A stretch of 64,000 bases of DNA from Labrenzia sp. 011 (GTDB lineage Bacteria > Pseudomonadota > Alphaproteobacteria > Rhizobiales > Stappiaceae), in assembly GCF_003075075.1 (NCBI RefSeq), contig NZ_QCYM01000016.1:1-64000 (forward strand). The letters are read 5' to 3'. Position numbers and translations under genes: made by a program. Positions 55,793-64,000 of this stretch are shown here, in pieces. The notes under the pieces are model-generated. The model did not search any database, had not been told where the DNA came from, and saw only the letters and a list, made by a program, of their open reading frames with translations. Numbering within the stretch: position 1 is the stretch's first letter; each line of letters begins with the position of its first letter.

Positions 55793-57301
55793 TCAGCGCG
55801 CCGGCAGGAGAGCGTCCGGAATGTTCTGGTAGCAGACCGGCCGCAGGAAGCGGCGGATGGCCAGCGTTCCGACCGAAGTCGCACCGAAATTGGTCGACGC
55901 CGGATAGGGCCCGCCATGCACCATCGCGTCGGCCACTTCGACACCGGTCGGGAAACCGTTGGCGAGCACGCGGCCGGCCTTGCGTTCCAGGATCGGCAGC
56001 AGACCCCGGGCAAGATCCGTGTCACCGTCATCCATCTGCAGGGTGCAGGTGAGCTGTCCGACCAGCCCCCTGGCGATTTCCAGCAGTTGCGCCTTGTCCT
56101 TGACGCGCACGACAATGCCGAGGGGACCGAAGACCTCTTCGCCGAGCTCCTCGTCGGCCAGCCACGCCTCGCCAGTGGTCTCGAAGAGATAGGGCGCCGC
56201 TTCCCGGGTTTCGCAGGACGTGCCGATCAGTTCGCGCACACCGGTCGCCCCGGACACCTTGCGGCTCCCGGAGCGGAAGGCTTCGGCGATGCCGTCGGTG
56301 AGCATTGTCTGTGCACCGATGTCGGACAGCGCGGCCTTCGACGTGTCGACGAAAGCATCCGCCTCCGGCCCGTCCAGGACAAGCACGATGCCCGGATTGG
56401 TGCAGAACTGCCCTGCCCCCATGGTCAGCGACCCAGCCCAGCCCTTGGCGATTGCCTCGCCGCGTGCGCCCAGCGCCACGGGCAGAACGAACATCGGATT
56501 GACCGAGCCGAGTTCGCCGAAGAAGGGGATCGGCACAGGACGCTGCGCACACAGATCGAACAAGGCACGCCCGCCGCGCAGCGATCCGGTGAAGCCGACG
56601 GCGGTGATCAGCGGATGCTGAACCAGAGCCTGGCCGACCTCGTAGCCGTTGCCCTGGATGAAGGAGAACACGCCCGGATGCAGCCCGCAGGACTTCACGG
56701 CGGCGGCAATGGCGTCGGCAACGATTTCACCGGTTCCCGGATGGGCCGGATGGCCTCTCACGACAACCGGACAGCCCGCAGCCAGGGCCGACGCGGTGTC
56801 GCCGCCGGCCGTGGAAAAGGCAAGCGGGAAATTCGAGGCGCCGAAGACGGCGACAGGCCCGATCGGCCGCTGGACCAGCTTCAGGTCCGGACGCGGCATG
56901 GGCTGACGGTCCGGCAGCGCCTCGTCGTGACGCAGGTCCAGATAGTCGCCTTTCAGGATATGGCTGGCGAACAGGCGCAACTGCCCGGTGGTGCGCCCGC
57001 GCTCTCCCTGGAGGCGACCTTCGGGAAGACCGGTTTCGGATGTGCCGATGGCCGTGATTGCCTCGGCACGGGCCTCGATCTCATCGGCGATGGCATTGAG
57101 GAACTTCGCCCGGTCCTCGCTGGAGGAATAGCCATAGGTCCAGAAAGCCTCTTCCGCGGCCTTGCAGGCCGCATCGACGTCCTTCACGGATCCGGAAGAA
57201 AAGTCGAAGGACTGGCCGTGAGCGGGCTGGGAGCTGAAAGTCTCTTCGCTCGCGGACCATTCGCCTGCGATGAGCTGCTTTCCGTGCGGCATAAAAGTCA
57301 T
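55793..57301 (-). CDS. alpha-ketoglutarate semialdehyde dehydrogenase (aldehyde dehydrogenase, NADP)
   Basis: A 502-residue aldehyde dehydrogenase of the KGSADH type, which converts 2-oxoglutarate semialdehyde to 2-oxoglutarate in oxidative pentose, glucarate or hydroxyproline degradation. The catalytic Cys is in GAGQFCTNPG, the general base Glu in FFGELGSVNPMF, and the cofactor region in VFGASNFPLAFSTAGGDT; these motifs are those of the KGSADH subgroup. GGAAGG precedes ATG 57301. It lies 26 bp downstream of the sugar 1-dehydrogenase gene, so first and last steps of one pathway are encoded together. Confidence 0.88.
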   Translation of the reverse strand: MTFMPHGKQLIAGEWSASEETFSSQPAHGQSFDFSSGSVKDVDAACKAAEEAFWTYGYSSSEDRAKFLNAIADEIEARAEAITAIGTSETGLPEGRLQGERGRTTGQLRLFASHILKGDYLDLRHDEALPDRQPMPRPDLKLVQRPIGPVAVFGASNFPLAFSTAGGDTASALAAGCPVVVRGHPAHPGTGEIVADAIAAAVKSCGLHPGVFSFIQGNGYEVGQALVQHPLITAVGFTGSLRGGRALFDLCAQRPVPIPFFGELGSVNPMFVLPVALGARGEAIAKGWAGSLTMGAGQFCTNPGIVLVLDGPEADAFVDTSKAALSDIGAQTMLTDGIAEAFRSGSRKVSGATGVRELIGTSCETREAAPYLFETTGEAWLADEELGEEVFGPLGIVVRVKDKAQLLEIARGLVGQLTCTLQMDDGDTDLARGLLPILERKAGRVLANGFPTGVEVADAMVHGGPYPASTNFGATSVGTLAIRRFLRPVCYQNIPDALLPAR

Positions 57302-57327
57302 GTCAAACCTTCCGGTTTCTATAGGCA

Positions 57328-58251
57328 TCAATAGTGGAACGGTGCCGTGACAACCCGCTTTCCAAGGGAAAAGGCATCACAGACGTGAATCATCGGTGAG
57401 AGATCCATATCGCTTTCGCCGGCTTTTACCAAGGCCGCCATGCGGGCGTAGAGATTGGCATATTCATGATTTGCGCCCTGCCTGACAAGATCACCATCTA
57501 TTTCGAGCCGTTGGCCGCCGAGCGACAGTCTGGCGCTTCCCCGATCCGTCCCGATATCGATGTTCCAGGACTGCGGCCCCTCCTGCCGCCAGTCGAAATC
57601 GGCGGTCATGCGGGCACCGGTCGGGTCCGCGAAATCCAGACGCGCGGCAATGGGCGTGTCGCGGTTTTCAGGAAATTCCAGGGTCGCCGCGGACAGATGC
57701 ACCGGATGGGGCAGAATTTCCGTCAGGATGGACAGCGCATTGATGCCCGGATCGAAGACGCCCATTCCGCCCGGCTCCCAGATCCATTCCTGTCCCGGGT
57801 GCCAGTGGCGGACATCTTCCTTCCAGGTTATCTCCAGCGTCTTCAGGGTGCGTTCGGCCAGCCAGGCCTTCAGGTCCGGAACGCAATCGGCATAACGCGA
57901 ATGCCAGGTTGCGAAGATCGTCACACCGTTGTCCTTCGCCAGCGCCTCGAGCGCATAGCATTCGGCAAGGCTCTGGCCCGGCGGTTTTTCCAGCATGACG
58001 TTCCTGCCGGCCCTGAGCGCCGCCGCCGCATAGGCAAAGCGCGGTTGCGGCGGAATCGCGAGCGAGATCGTGGTGATGTCCGGCCGGGTCTCCAGGAGAG
58101 TCTCGAGGCTCTCGAAGTGGTCGATGCCCTCGACGCCGGCATGGCGGCTGACCGCCGCTTCGAGAGACCAGTCCGGATTTGCCGCAATCGCGGGAATATG
58201 CTGGTCGCGGGCAATCTTTCCGATACCGACCAGCGCAAGTTTTTCAGCCAT
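57328..58251 (-). CDS. L-arabinose / D-galactose 1-dehydrogenase (Gfo/Idh/MocA family)
   Basis: A 307-residue NAD(P)-dependent sugar dehydrogenase. GIGKIARDQHIPAI opens the Rossmann fold and MLEKPPGQSL carries the catalytic Lys. TWHSRYADCV, WKEDVRHWHPGQEWIW and GGMGVFDPGINALSI are, from memory, nearly the same blocks as in the Azospirillum L-arabinose 1-dehydrogenase, which also takes D-galactose. It would form the aldonolactone that starts oxidative degradation. AAGGA lies about 12 bases before ATG 58251. The ATG overlaps the TGA of a small upstream ORF. It is followed by the KGSADH gene. Confidence 0.88.
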   Translation of the reverse strand: MAEKLALVGIGKIARDQHIPAIAANPDWSLEAAVSRHAGVEGIDHFESLETLLETRPDITTISLAIPPQPRFAYAAAALRAGRNVMLEKPPGQSLAECYALEALAKDNGVTIFATWHSRYADCVPDLKAWLAERTLKTLEITWKEDVRHWHPGQEWIWEPGGMGVFDPGINALSILTEILPHPVHLSAATLEFPENRDTPIAARLDFADPTGARMTADFDWRQEGPQSWNIDIGTDRGSARLSLGGQRLEIDGDLVRQGANHEYANLYARMAALVKAGESDMDLSPMIHVCDAFSLGKRVVTAPFHY

Positions 58252-58466
58252 CAATGAGAATCCTTTGGTACCGCGAACCTGCGGCATCCTTTCAGGAAGT
58301 CGAAACCGGCGCCGGTATCGGCGCCCTGGACACGATCACGGAACAGGCGTGCGTAGCCGCTGTCCGCTACTTGGTGGGAAGATATCCACTCTTCAAGCCT
58401 GCGGGCAAGCTCCTCCTCGCAAAACTCCAGACGGCGCTCCCTGCCGGGACCATCCAGCCCGATCAT
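58251..58466 (-). CDS. small ORF coupled to the sugar dehydrogenase, unrecognised
   Basis: A 71-residue frame whose TGA (58251-58253) overlaps the ATG of the sugar dehydrogenase in a TGATG junction, the usual mark of translational coupling. The possible start ATG 58466 has GGAAGG immediately upstream. The product is charged, with FCEEELARRLEEW near residue 15 and two Cys (about 16 and 61). I do not recognise a family. It could be a small real protein, a leader frame, or the C-terminal remnant of a lost gene, because the frame stays open further upstream without a clear start. Confidence 0.45.
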   Translation of the reverse strand: MIGLDGPGRERRLEFCEEELARRLEEWISSHQVADSGYARLFRDRVQGADTGAGFDFLKGCRRFAVPKDSH

Positions 58467-58709
58467 GCCTTCCGTGTGGCCCCGCCCTCCTGCGGTGGCG
58501 TGCCAGCTGCTGCGCGCTGCGGGCGAGAAAGGGGGCTTCCTAATAGCTTCCACCAGGCGACAGGTGTCTGAAACATATTCCGTTTCGGCAGCGTCCGTGC
58601 CACGGTAGGCAGACGCTTGAAACGGGGGAGGCCGCGCTGAACTGTCCGCGCATGAATTTGAAGACAGCCGGGAACGGAAGGCAGCCCGAAGCAGAGTTCC
58701 GGGAAAAAC
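58467..58709. other. divergent intergenic region
   Basis: This 243-bp region should hold promoters for the sugar dehydrogenase operon (-) and the DASS carrier (+). No clear palindrome or gene stands out. A long minus-strand frame through it continues as a shadow of the carrier gene. Confidence 0.5.
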
Positions 58710-60164
58710 ATGCGTGAAGAAATCCCCGAACAAACGATGGTGAAGGGATACAGTCTGGCCGGCATGGTCATCGGACCGCTTGCCGCTCTGGCGATGCTGG
58801 CGCTGCCCGTTCCAGCCGGATTGACCTTCCAGGGCTGGGCCAGTGCCGCGATTGCCGTTTGGATGGGGATCTGGTGGGCAAGCGAAGCGGTTCCGGTTGC
58901 CGCGACCGCCCTGTTGCCGCTCGTGTTCTTTCCGCTGTTCGGCATCTCCGATTTCGCCCAGACCGCGGCGCCCTTTGCCAATCCGCTGATATTTCTGTTT
59001 CTCGGCGGTTTCCTGATCTCCCTGGCGCTGCAGCGATGGAACCTCCACCGCCGCATCGCACTGCATATCCTGTCGGTCGTCGGAAGCAGCCCCTCCGCGC
59101 TCATCGGCGGCGTGATGGTGGCCACGGCCTGCCTGAGCATGTGGATCAGCAATACGGCCACCGCCATGATGATGATGCCGCTGGCCATTTCCCTGACCTC
59201 GGTCCTGACCGATGCCGGCCAGCGGGAGAAGACCGGCATCTCGTCGGCCCTGCTGCTTGCGGTTGCCTATTCGGCATCGATCGGCGGGCTGGCAACTCTG
59301 GTCGGGTCCCCGCCGAATGCCCTGCTTGCCGCCTATATGGAGCAGCGCCACGGGATTCATGTCGGCTTCGTGGACTGGATGGCCATCGGACTGCCGGTCG
59401 TTCTGGCGATGTTGCCGATCACCTGGTTCCTGCTCACCCGGATCGATTTTCACCTCGATCACACATCAGCCTGTGCAGGTCCGCAGGTCATCCGGCAGGA
59501 ACTGGACAAACTCGGTCCGGTAAGCGCTGCGGAAAAACGCGTCGCGGCCATCTTCGCGCTCGTGGCGATACTGTGGATCTTCAATCCCCTGACCACCGAC
59601 ATGATCGGGCCGTCCGGTCTTCATGACGCGGGCATCGCGATCTCCGGTGCGCTGCTGCTGTTCCTGGTCCCGGCGGGTACGAAAGCCCGTGTCTTCCTCC
59701 TTGACTGGAACTGGGCGAAACGGGCGCCCTGGGACATTCTCATCCTCTTCGGCGGTGGCCTGAGCCTGGCCCAGGCGGTGGACAGGACCGGCCTGGCCTC
59801 CTGGATCGGCAATGGCCTGTCCTTTTTCGAAAGCTGGCCGCTCTTCGCGCTTGTGTTGGCCGTCGCGCTGCTCGTCATCTTCCTGACCGAGCTGACGAGC
59901 AACACGGCGACGACCGCGGCCTTCCTGCCGGTTGTCGGAGCGGTGGCGGTACAGGCCGGCCTGGATCCGCTGTTCCTGGCCGCCCCCGCCGCCATGGCCG
60001 CCTCCTGTGCCTTCATGTTGCCGGTTGCGACACCGCCGAACGCCATCGTGTTCGGAACCGGGCAGGTCTCGATACCCGAAATGATGCGGGCGGGAATTCT
60101 GGTGAATCTTGCGGCTGTGGCGGTGATAGCCATCCTGTCCACCGTGACCGCCGGCATCGATTAG
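58710..60164 (+). CDS. DASS/SLC13 family anion:sodium symporter
   Basis: A 484-residue carrier with about eleven helices. Both SNT substrate/sodium motifs are present: SNT at residues 147-149 in MWISNTATAMMM, and the C-terminal copy in TELTSNTATTAAFLP. This marks di- or tricarboxylate transporters of the VcINDY/NaDC type. GGGAA precedes the ATG. It is divergent from the arabinose/KGSADH genes, whose product is 2-oxoglutarate, so uptake of a dicarboxylate fits but is not proven. Confidence 0.9.
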   Translation: MREEIPEQTMVKGYSLAGMVIGPLAALAMLALPVPAGLTFQGWASAAIAVWMGIWWASEAVPVAATALLPLVFFPLFGISDFAQTAAPFANPLIFLFLGGFLISLALQRWNLHRRIALHILSVVGSSPSALIGGVMVATACLSMWISNTATAMMMMPLAISLTSVLTDAGQREKTGISSALLLAVAYSASIGGLATLVGSPPNALLAAYMEQRHGIHVGFVDWMAIGLPVVLAMLPITWFLLTRIDFHLDHTSACAGPQVIRQELDKLGPVSAAEKRVAAIFALVAILWIFNPLTTDMIGPSGLHDAGIAISGALLLFLVPAGTKARVFLLDWNWAKRAPWDILILFGGGLSLAQAVDRTGLASWIGNGLSFFESWPLFALVLAVALLVIFLTELTSNTATTAAFLPVVGAVAVQAGLDPLFLAAPAAMAASCAFMLPVATPPNAIVFGTGQVSIPEMMRAGILVNLAAVAVIAILSTVTAGID

Positions 60165-60320
60165 CTCCCCGGAAGACCGGCAGAAAGCCGTCGTTCGCGA
60201 GTTTTTAACTTTTACAATCCTAGTTTGCAAAAACAGACCGATTGATTTTACGTTGCATAGGCCAACACCCGACAGCAGCGCGATTCAGATCCGGGTTACA
60301 CAGCCAGGAAGCGGGGGAAC

Positions 60321-62348
60321 ATGACAGGTTCAAATGGAATCAAACGGCGGGATTTTCTCGCTCAATCGACAGCCGCCCTGGCTCTGACCGGGCTGGCGTT
60401 TCTGCCCAGACCGGCAGTAGCACAACGCAGCTCAGTGGAGCCTGCGCCCGAGGGCGCCACACCGGCGCGGGTGCGCATCTATCCCGCCATCGGCATAAGC
60501 CGGGTCGGCGGAAGTCTGCGCTGGTACCTTGCTCCCGAGGTCCCGGGCCTGCCGCCGAAACCGGAAGGCGGTTTCAAGGATGGCGACCGCCTCATCAAGA
60601 AACAGGTGCAAAGATTCCGGGTTTACGCCTTTGACGATCAGGACCGGGTAATCGGCGAGATCAAGGCCGACGAGGCGAAGATCGACTGGCAGGTGCATCT
60701 GGCGAATACCAAGGCTGCCTGGTACGGCTTCCACAATCCCCTGGACAACGGCGAAGATGCGCCCGGATTGCCGGGACAGATGCGCAACCAGTATTTCGTC
60801 GACGATGAGTCCCGCGAGGCCAATCTCATCATCGATGGCGGGCTGAAGGAAATTTCCGGCAAGGACACCAATGAAGGCGGCGGCAATCCGGCCTATCGTT
60901 TCGAGGGCACCTTCTGGGGGCGCTATCCGGTCGGGCTCGGCGAATTGCGCACAGATTCGGACGGGCGTCTGCTGGTCTTCCCGCCCGACGGCAAGTCCGG
61001 CTCGCCCACCAATGCGCCGATCAAGAGTTTTGCCGACAATGACGGCTGGTACGACGACTGGTGCGATGGCCCCGTCACCGCGACCGTGACCTTCCCGGAC
61101 GGGCGCAAGCTCGCGGCAGACCCGAGCTGGGTTGCCAGTGTCGGGCCGAATTTCGCTCCCGAAATTCCCCCGATCACGACCCTTTACGACGTCATCCAGA
61201 ATCTGAATGTCTCCGAAGGCTGGACACCTCCCCCCGCCTCTCCCCTGTCGTTCCGGCGCGACATCTATCCGACTTTCCGCCGGGCCGCGCTGATGGACTG
61301 GCTTGCCAATGCCGCCCGGCACCGGTCCGGATGGCTTGACGTGGATTTCTCGGCGCCGGGCTTCGCCGAGAAGCTGGCCGATCCGTCGCCGGAGAACGAA
61401 GCCTTTCGCAGGAAGATCTTCAGCCTGTTCCGCAATCCGGAAAACACCGGGCCGGAGGCCTACAAGGAAGAACGTCTCAAGATCCCCTATATGCTTGGCG
61501 ACGGCGTCAATTATGACGGCAGCCCGCTGCAGTGGTTCCAGTTCCCGGCCCTGCAATACAACAATCTGAAGGCCTGGGCCGCCGGGGACTTCCGCAACGA
61601 TCTGGACGATCCTGATTATGACTCCATCGAAACGCTGGACGATGTCCCGCTCGAGCAGCAACCGGCCGCGCTGACGGAAGCGGCCCTCGAACCATGTTCG
61701 GGAGGCGGCTTTCATCCCGGTGTCGAACTGAGCTACTACCTGCGCCTCGCGCCGATGTATGCTCGCCACAGCGACGCGACCGCAGAGCCGTTCCGGCTTG
61801 CCCATGGCAACCGTCCGGAGCTGGTGCAGACCATCGGCAGGCTGCTGACCCTGGAAAAGGCGCTGGAAGGCGGAAACGGCGCGCCGCCACCGGTGGGGCC
61901 GCAGTCTGCCGGGGACCTGACCCGCTGGATGGGGCTGCCCTGGCAATGTGACGCCTTCAGCTGCCAGCAGGTTCTCCTGCAGGAAAATTTCCCCACCGCG
62001 GTCTGGTGGCCGGCCCTGCTGCCGATCGACGTGCTGCCGGAAGACTATTATGCGCAAGTCATGCGTCCGGACCTGCCCGAGCAGGAGCGGCTCAAGTTCC
62101 TGAACAGCCGGGTTGCCTGGTCGCGCGGCGTGGCCGGCATCGGCTATCACGCCAACGCCAGCTACTGGGACGGCATCACCAACATGATCACGCTCTGGGA
62201 GCGCATGGGCTTCGTGGTACGCAAACCGGCACCGCAGGATCCGGGACGGCCGGAAGGCGTGCCGGACGAGCTTTACGTGGAGACCGGCCGGGCCGAGATG
62301 GAGTTCCGGTTCAACTGGTCGCCCGCCGACGGCATGTTGCCCGAATAG
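60321..62348 (+). CDS. lodA: LodA-like CTQ-dependent amino-acid oxidase with Tat signal
   Basis: A 675-residue protein of the LodA/GoxA family (L-lysine 6-oxidase, glycine oxidase), quinoprotein oxidases whose cofactor is cysteine tryptophylquinone made from the enzyme's own Cys and Trp. Family sequence includes VRIYPAIGISRVG, YPVGLGELRTD, GGGFHPGVELSYY and GDLTRWMGLPWQCDAFSC. Cys548 with Asp544 four residues earlier matches the Asp512/Cys516 pair of Marinomonas LodA. The Trp partner is probably Trp600 or Trp616. The N-terminus carries KRRDFLAQ and a hydrophobic stretch ending PAVAQ, a twin-arginine signal. The lodB partner follows two bases after the stop. Substrate may be lysine, glycine or another amino acid. 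Confidence 0.87.
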   Translation: MTGSNGIKRRDFLAQSTAALALTGLAFLPRPAVAQRSSVEPAPEGATPARVRIYPAIGISRVGGSLRWYLAPEVPGLPPKPEGGFKDGDRLIKKQVQRFRVYAFDDQDRVIGEIKADEAKIDWQVHLANTKAAWYGFHNPLDNGEDAPGLPGQMRNQYFVDDESREANLIIDGGLKEISGKDTNEGGGNPAYRFEGTFWGRYPVGLGELRTDSDGRLLVFPPDGKSGSPTNAPIKSFADNDGWYDDWCDGPVTATVTFPDGRKLAADPSWVASVGPNFAPEIPPITTLYDVIQNLNVSEGWTPPPASPLSFRRDIYPTFRRAALMDWLANAARHRSGWLDVDFSAPGFAEKLADPSPENEAFRRKIFSLFRNPENTGPEAYKEERLKIPYMLGDGVNYDGSPLQWFQFPALQYNNLKAWAAGDFRNDLDDPDYDSIETLDDVPLEQQPAALTEAALEPCSGGGFHPGVELSYYLRLAPMYARHSDATAEPFRLAHGNRPELVQTIGRLLTLEKALEGGNGAPPPVGPQSAGDLTRWMGLPWQCDAFSCQQVLLQENFPTAVWWPALLPIDVLPEDYYAQVMRPDLPEQERLKFLNSRVAWSRGVAGIGYHANASYWDGITNMITLWERMGFVVRKPAPQDPGRPEGVPDELYVETGRAEMEFRFNWSPADGMLPE

Positions 62349-62350
62349 GC

Positions 62351-63454
62351 ATGGCGGATCATCATCGGATTGCCGTGATCGGCGCGGGCATCGCGGGGGC
62401 CGCCTGCTGCCTCAGGCTGACACAGCTCGGGTTCCGGCCCCTGTGGGTCGCGCCGGAAGAAACGCTGCGGGACAAGCCCGGCGAGCTGCTGTCCGCCGCC
62501 GCCCGGCCGCTGCTAGCGGCCCTGGGTGCGGAAGGGCTGCTGGCAAAAGGCACGCACCGGCCCGCACACGGCATGTTTTCCGCCTGGGGCAGCGACAGAC
62601 TGACCGAGCGCAGCAGCATCGTGCATCTGGAGGGGCCGCAAACGGTGCTGGACCGCATGGGGTTCGAGCGCGGTCTGAACGGGCTTGCCGAAGCCTCCGG
62701 CCCGGTGCGTCTTGCGGAACAGCTGACAGGCTGCGCCCCGGCGGAGAACGGCTGGCTGCTCGATGTTGCCGGGCGGAAGATGACCTGCGAACTGGCTATC
62801 GACGCCAGTGGCCGCAAGGCGGTTCTGGCGCGCGACCGGGCCACCCGCTTCCGCGCCGACAGGCTTGCGGCGCTCTACGGATTTCTGGACCAGGATCCCG
62901 CTTCCGACGTGACACCGACACCCGCCACGCTGGTGGAGGCGGTGCCCGATGGCTGGTTCTATGCAACCTGTCTCGCCGACGGGCGCCTTGCCCTGAATTT
63001 CTATACGGACGCGGACCTGATGCGCGAGGCCTCCGGAGGCAGGGAGCCTGCCTGGGAGGCGGTGCTGAGCACATCGGTGTCCGTGCGACGCTGGATCGAC
63101 GAGGCCGGGTTCCTGCTGCCGGACAAACCGCTGCTCGCCAGCGCCGCCACAACCTGGTTGGCGCCCTGCGCCGGGGCGAACTGGCTGGCAGTGGGCGATG
63201 CTGCCACCGCCTTCGATCCCCTGTCCTCCCACGGCATGACATCCGCGTTGTGGTCAGGCCTCCAGGGCGCCGAGGCCGCCGCGGCCAGCCTCACGGGAGA
63301 TCCGCTCGCATCGGATATCTATGCGGAGCGGGTCGCCCGGGGCGTGCAGGAATTTCTGATCGGCCGAAGGCGCATCTACGCCCAGGAAACCCGCTTTGCG
63401 GACAGCCCGTTCTGGCAAAGACGGCAGCAACCCAAAGAGACCGTCCCCGCGTAG
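62351..63454 (+). CDS. lodB: LodB-like FAD-dependent maturation protein
   Basis: A 367-residue flavoprotein related to tryptophan halogenases and PHBH-type monooxygenases. The FAD-binding GxGxxG is IGAGIAGAACC (residues 10-20). The second FAD motif is VGDAATAFDPLSSHGM near residue 280, characteristic of LodB/GoxB-like proteins. In characterised systems this partner hydroxylates the cofactor Trp so that LodA can form CTQ. It has no signal peptide, so maturation must occur in the cytoplasm. The start is two bases after the lodA stop. Confidence 0.87.
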   Translation: MADHHRIAVIGAGIAGAACCLRLTQLGFRPLWVAPEETLRDKPGELLSAAARPLLAALGAEGLLAKGTHRPAHGMFSAWGSDRLTERSSIVHLEGPQTVLDRMGFERGLNGLAEASGPVRLAEQLTGCAPAENGWLLDVAGRKMTCELAIDASGRKAVLARDRATRFRADRLAALYGFLDQDPASDVTPTPATLVEAVPDGWFYATCLADGRLALNFYTDADLMREASGGREPAWEAVLSTSVSVRRWIDEAGFLLPDKPLLASAATTWLAPCAGANWLAVGDAATAFDPLSSHGMTSALWSGLQGAEAAAASLTGDPLASDIYAERVARGVQEFLIGRRRIYAQETRFADSPFWQRRQQPKETVPA

Positions 63455-63500
63455 CAGGAAGGCAAGCGGCCATGCGCGTGGCCTTGCCCGCCGGATGAAG

Positions 63501-64000
63501 TCATCGAGGCGCGTCGAGGCTGCGGTGCAGATCTTCCGCGGCGTGCTTGAGATGCGCCAGAGCCGTGGCGGCCGCTTCGCCGGACAGACGCGCCACCGGC
63601 CCGAACACCGACAGGCCGGTGATCATCCTGCCGCTGCCGCTGAACAGCGGAACGGCGATCGCATGGAGCGTGTCTTCCCGTTCGCCCCGGTTTTCGGCAA
63701 AACCTTCGCGGCGAACCCGTTCAAGCTCCGCCCGCAAGGCGGCCTCGCCGGTGATCGTCGCCCCGGTGAACGCCCTGGGGTCGACCCGACTGAAATAGGC
63801 GTCCAATTCCTTTTCCGGCAGATGTGCCAGCCAGAGCTTGCCGTGGGCGGTGCACCAGGCTTCCAGCTCCGACCCCACACGGATATCGACCAGCACCGGG
63901 CGGTCGGGAACGGCACGCGCGATGCAGACGACCTTGTCCGCGCGGAACAGCGTCGCCATGGAGGCCTCGCCAAGGCGGCCGGTCAGCGCATTGAGCACCG
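63501..64000 (-). CDS. IclR family transcriptional regulator, partial
   Basis: The C-terminal 166 codons of an IclR-type regulator; the N-terminal winged helix lies beyond the right edge. Effector-domain features are present: MATLFRADKVVCIARA, LEAWCTAHGKLWLA with the conserved AxGK-type segment, EREDTLHAIAVPLFSGSGRMITGLSVFGPV, and a final helical ALAHLKHAAEDLHR. It converges with lodB, separated by 46 bp. It might control a catabolic gene to its right rather than lodAB. Confidence 0.87.
   Translation of the reverse strand, partial: VLNALTGRLGEASMATLFRADKVVCIARAVPDRPVLVDIRVGSELEAWCTAHGKLWLAHLPEKELDAYFSRVDPRAFTGATITGEAALRAELERVRREGFAENRGEREDTLHAIAVPLFSGSGRMITGLSVFGPVARLSGEAAATALAHLKHAAEDLHRSLDAPR

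Noticed and set aside
58467..59462. Long minus-strand frame opposite the DASS carrier
   Set aside because: It is an antisense shadow of a well-supported membrane protein and has His/Gln/Arg-rich low-complexity composition. Only its last 72 codons, beside the sugar dehydrogenase, are retained as a possible gene.

Overview
This window is GC-rich chromosomal DNA from an alphaproteobacterium. The mix of TRAP and ABC uptake systems, phnCDEE, minCDE, a divergent katG/oxyR pair, a UPF0314 (DUF2585) protein and an L-arabinose 1-dehydrogenase-like enzyme suggests a marine Stappiaceae/Hyphomicrobiales-type heterotroph. That placement is inference from gene content. I found no rRNA, tRNA, CRISPR array, phage or transposase gene. 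Nearly all genes look intact; only the IclR gene at the right edge is cut by the window.

Layout. 1-655: a 310-bp tandem repeat with a nested 139-bp element that has inverted ends. 0.7-5.3 kb: a flavodoxin/ferredoxin-type reductase, a GNAT acetyltransferase with an XRE-cupin regulator, a MarR regulator with a FabF-type ketoacyl synthase, and an HdeD-like membrane protein. 5.6-10.6 kb: a gamma-butyrobetaine dioxygenase-like enzyme facing a four-gene operon (DUF2157, GDYXXLXY, RsmC-like, RsuA/RluB-like). 10.9-14.3 kb: fabI followed by a DUF3141 PHA-synthase-like protein. 14.6-18 kb: katG and divergent oxyR. 18-23 kb: an MFS carrier, a methyltransferase with divergent LysR, a secreted hydrolase and an orphan ParA-like ATPase. 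23-26 kb: a YbhGFSR-type HlyD/ABC exporter, then a DMT permease. 27.4-34.3 kb: phnDCEE with a divergent response regulator and hybrid histidine kinase. 34.4-37 kb: a small HTH gene and minCDE. 37-41 kb: an MFS carrier, prfC and a DUF2585 gene.

From 40.9 kb onward the window is a series of regulated catabolic modules. 40.9-48 kb holds a GntR/dehydrogenase operon divergent from a TRAP transporter, which is followed by a small monooxygenase-fold protein, a metallo-hydrolase and an isopropylmalate-dehydrogenase-family enzyme. A perfect TTGCGTATACGCAA palindrome lies between the two arms. 48-55.5 kb holds a LacI regulator divergent from a sugar ABC transporter, with a TIM-barrel isomerase and a Gfo/Idh/MocA dehydrogenase downstream. 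55.8-58.5 kb holds alpha-ketoglutarate semialdehyde dehydrogenase and L-arabinose/D-galactose 1-dehydrogenase, which form part of an oxidative sugar pathway, preceded by a small coupled ORF. A DASS carrier is divergent from these.

The most distinctive locus is 60.3-63.5 kb. It encodes a LodA-like quinoprotein amino-acid oxidase with an N-terminal twin-arginine motif, and its LodB flavoprotein partner. An IclR regulator runs off the right edge. Operator-like palindromes or repeats are visible beside or near most of the regulator genes (XRE, OxyR, LysR, the two-component system, GntR, LacI). They allow specific testable regulatory predictions.
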